Shown here piece by piece: positions 63,844 to 64,000 of a stretch of DNA of 64,000 nucleotides. The stretch is from Fulverythrobacter ferritrahens. Lineage in GTDB: Bacteria; Pseudomonadota; Alphaproteobacteria; Sphingomonadales; Sphingomonadaceae. The notes beneath the pieces were generated by a model. It was not told where the DNA came from. It made no database searches and saw only the letters and a program-made list of their open reading frames with translations. The DNA lies in assembly GCF_020539485.1 (NCBI RefSeq), contig NZ_JACDXU010000001.1:1178001-1242000 (forward strand), in the 5' to 3' direction. The position numbers and the translations under genes are program-made. Position 1 is the first letter of the stretch, and each line of letters opens with the position of its first letter.

Positions 63844-63877
63844 GGAAAGCCCCCATGGGAGCCTATGGGGGCTTTCC
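63844..63877. repeat. Perfect 13-bp hairpin in the ettA upstream region
   Basis: GGAAAGCCCCCAT (63844-63856) and ATGGGGGCTTTCC (63865-63877) pair at all 13 positions around an 8-nt loop. It ends 90 nt before the ettA ATG. No T-run follows on either strand, so it may be a leader structure or protein site rather than a terminator. Confidence 0.75.
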
Positions 63878-63967
63878 ATGCTTGCCCCGCTGCCCTGCAA
63901 TCCCTATTTGCCGCTCAAATCCTCATACATCCCGATTGTCCGCGAAGGACCACCCCAAAGGACGAAC

Positions 63968-64000
63968 ATGGCCGCCCAATATGCATACGTCATGAAGAAC
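63968..64000 (+). CDS. ettA: Energy-dependent translational throttle protein EttA (5' end only)
   Basis: The last 33 nt start an ATG frame reading M-A-A-Q-Y-A-Y-V-M-K-N, which matches the start of alphaproteobacterial EttA, an ABC-F ATPase that acts at the ribosomal E site. An AAAGGA ribosome site lies about seven bases upstream. The gene runs off the window. Confidence 0.7.
   Translation, partial: MAAQYAYVMKN

Noticed and set aside
63792-63995. A 67-aa plus-strand frame before ettA
   Set aside because: It runs across the perfect hairpin and the ettA ribosome site and start in another frame, with no motif or ribosome site of its own.

Overview
This 64 kb window is ordinary, densely coded chromosome from a high-GC alphaproteobacterium, most likely order Sphingomonadales (a Novosphingobium- or Erythrobacteraceae-type genome). 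The evidence is the gene order, the sphingomonad-style bamA-skp-fabZ cluster without lpxD or lpxA, a canonical tRNA-His with encoded G-1:C73, a DUF6456 gene, a gene-transfer-agent-type holin and the NDUFS4-like complex I subunit. I see no rRNA operon, CRISPR array, insertion sequence or intact prophage.

Layout. 1-3.7 kb: yciB, a PuuD-like membrane protein, a small membrane protein and the K+ transporter kup. 3.7-8.7 kb: a cytochrome c maturation operon, ccmC-D-E-F-G-H-I, read leftwards and without ccmA or ccmB. 8.8-10.5 kb: tRNA-His, a 2-oxoglutarate oxygenase translationally coupled to a GFA-family enzyme, and rpmE. 10.6-21.8 kb: a long leftward housekeeping block (fabZ, skp, bamA, rseP, dxr, cdsA, uppS, frr, pyrH), then tsf and rpsB with their own terminator. 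22-24 kb: a small membrane-protein gene behind a LexA-type SOS box, then pssA and psd. 24-33.6 kb: tRNA-Tyr, rlmB, a lipoprotein, HU, lon, an HPP protein, an aquaporin, ybaB, dnaX, the SRP RNA and a complex I accessory subunit. 33.9-43.2 kb: hrpB, a polyprenyl diphosphate synthase, chorismate mutase, a PepSY/response regulator/histidine kinase operon, an ABC-F ATPase and a UDG-family protein, with two REP-like inverted repeats. 43.2-47.5 kb: a MASE1-PAS-GGDEF protein with an altered active site, then a DUF6456 gene divergent from an XRE regulator that overlaps a glycosyltransferase. 47.6-57.3 kb: secF-secD-yajC, tRNA-Pro, an FAH-family enzyme, the holin, aroQ, accB-accC and a GGDEF-EAL protein. 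57.3-64 kb: an Lrp regulator, a kinase-like protein with a degenerate ATPase domain, a polysaccharide deacetylase, two tRNAs, a PiT transporter with a NUDIX-DUF47 fusion, and the first codons of ettA.

The most interesting signals are four. (1) A shared promoter-proximal element (TTTCCTACA, two bases, AACC, then an ATTTGG-like run) stands about 40 nt before both the DUF6456 gene and the GTA-type holin gene 6 kb away, and a near-identical AACC(G/A)ATTTGGTTA copy stands before the XRE regulator. This suggests one small regulon. (2) An uncharacterised 80-aa membrane protein sits behind a TTGACA promoter overlapped by GAAC-N7-GAAC, the alphaproteobacterial LexA motif. (3) A NUDIX domain is fused in frame to a DUF47 (PhoU-like) domain in an operon with a phosphate transporter. 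(4) An ABC-F protein carries eight consecutive prolines in its linker.

Functions are assigned from motifs and family knowledge by reading alone; no database search was run.
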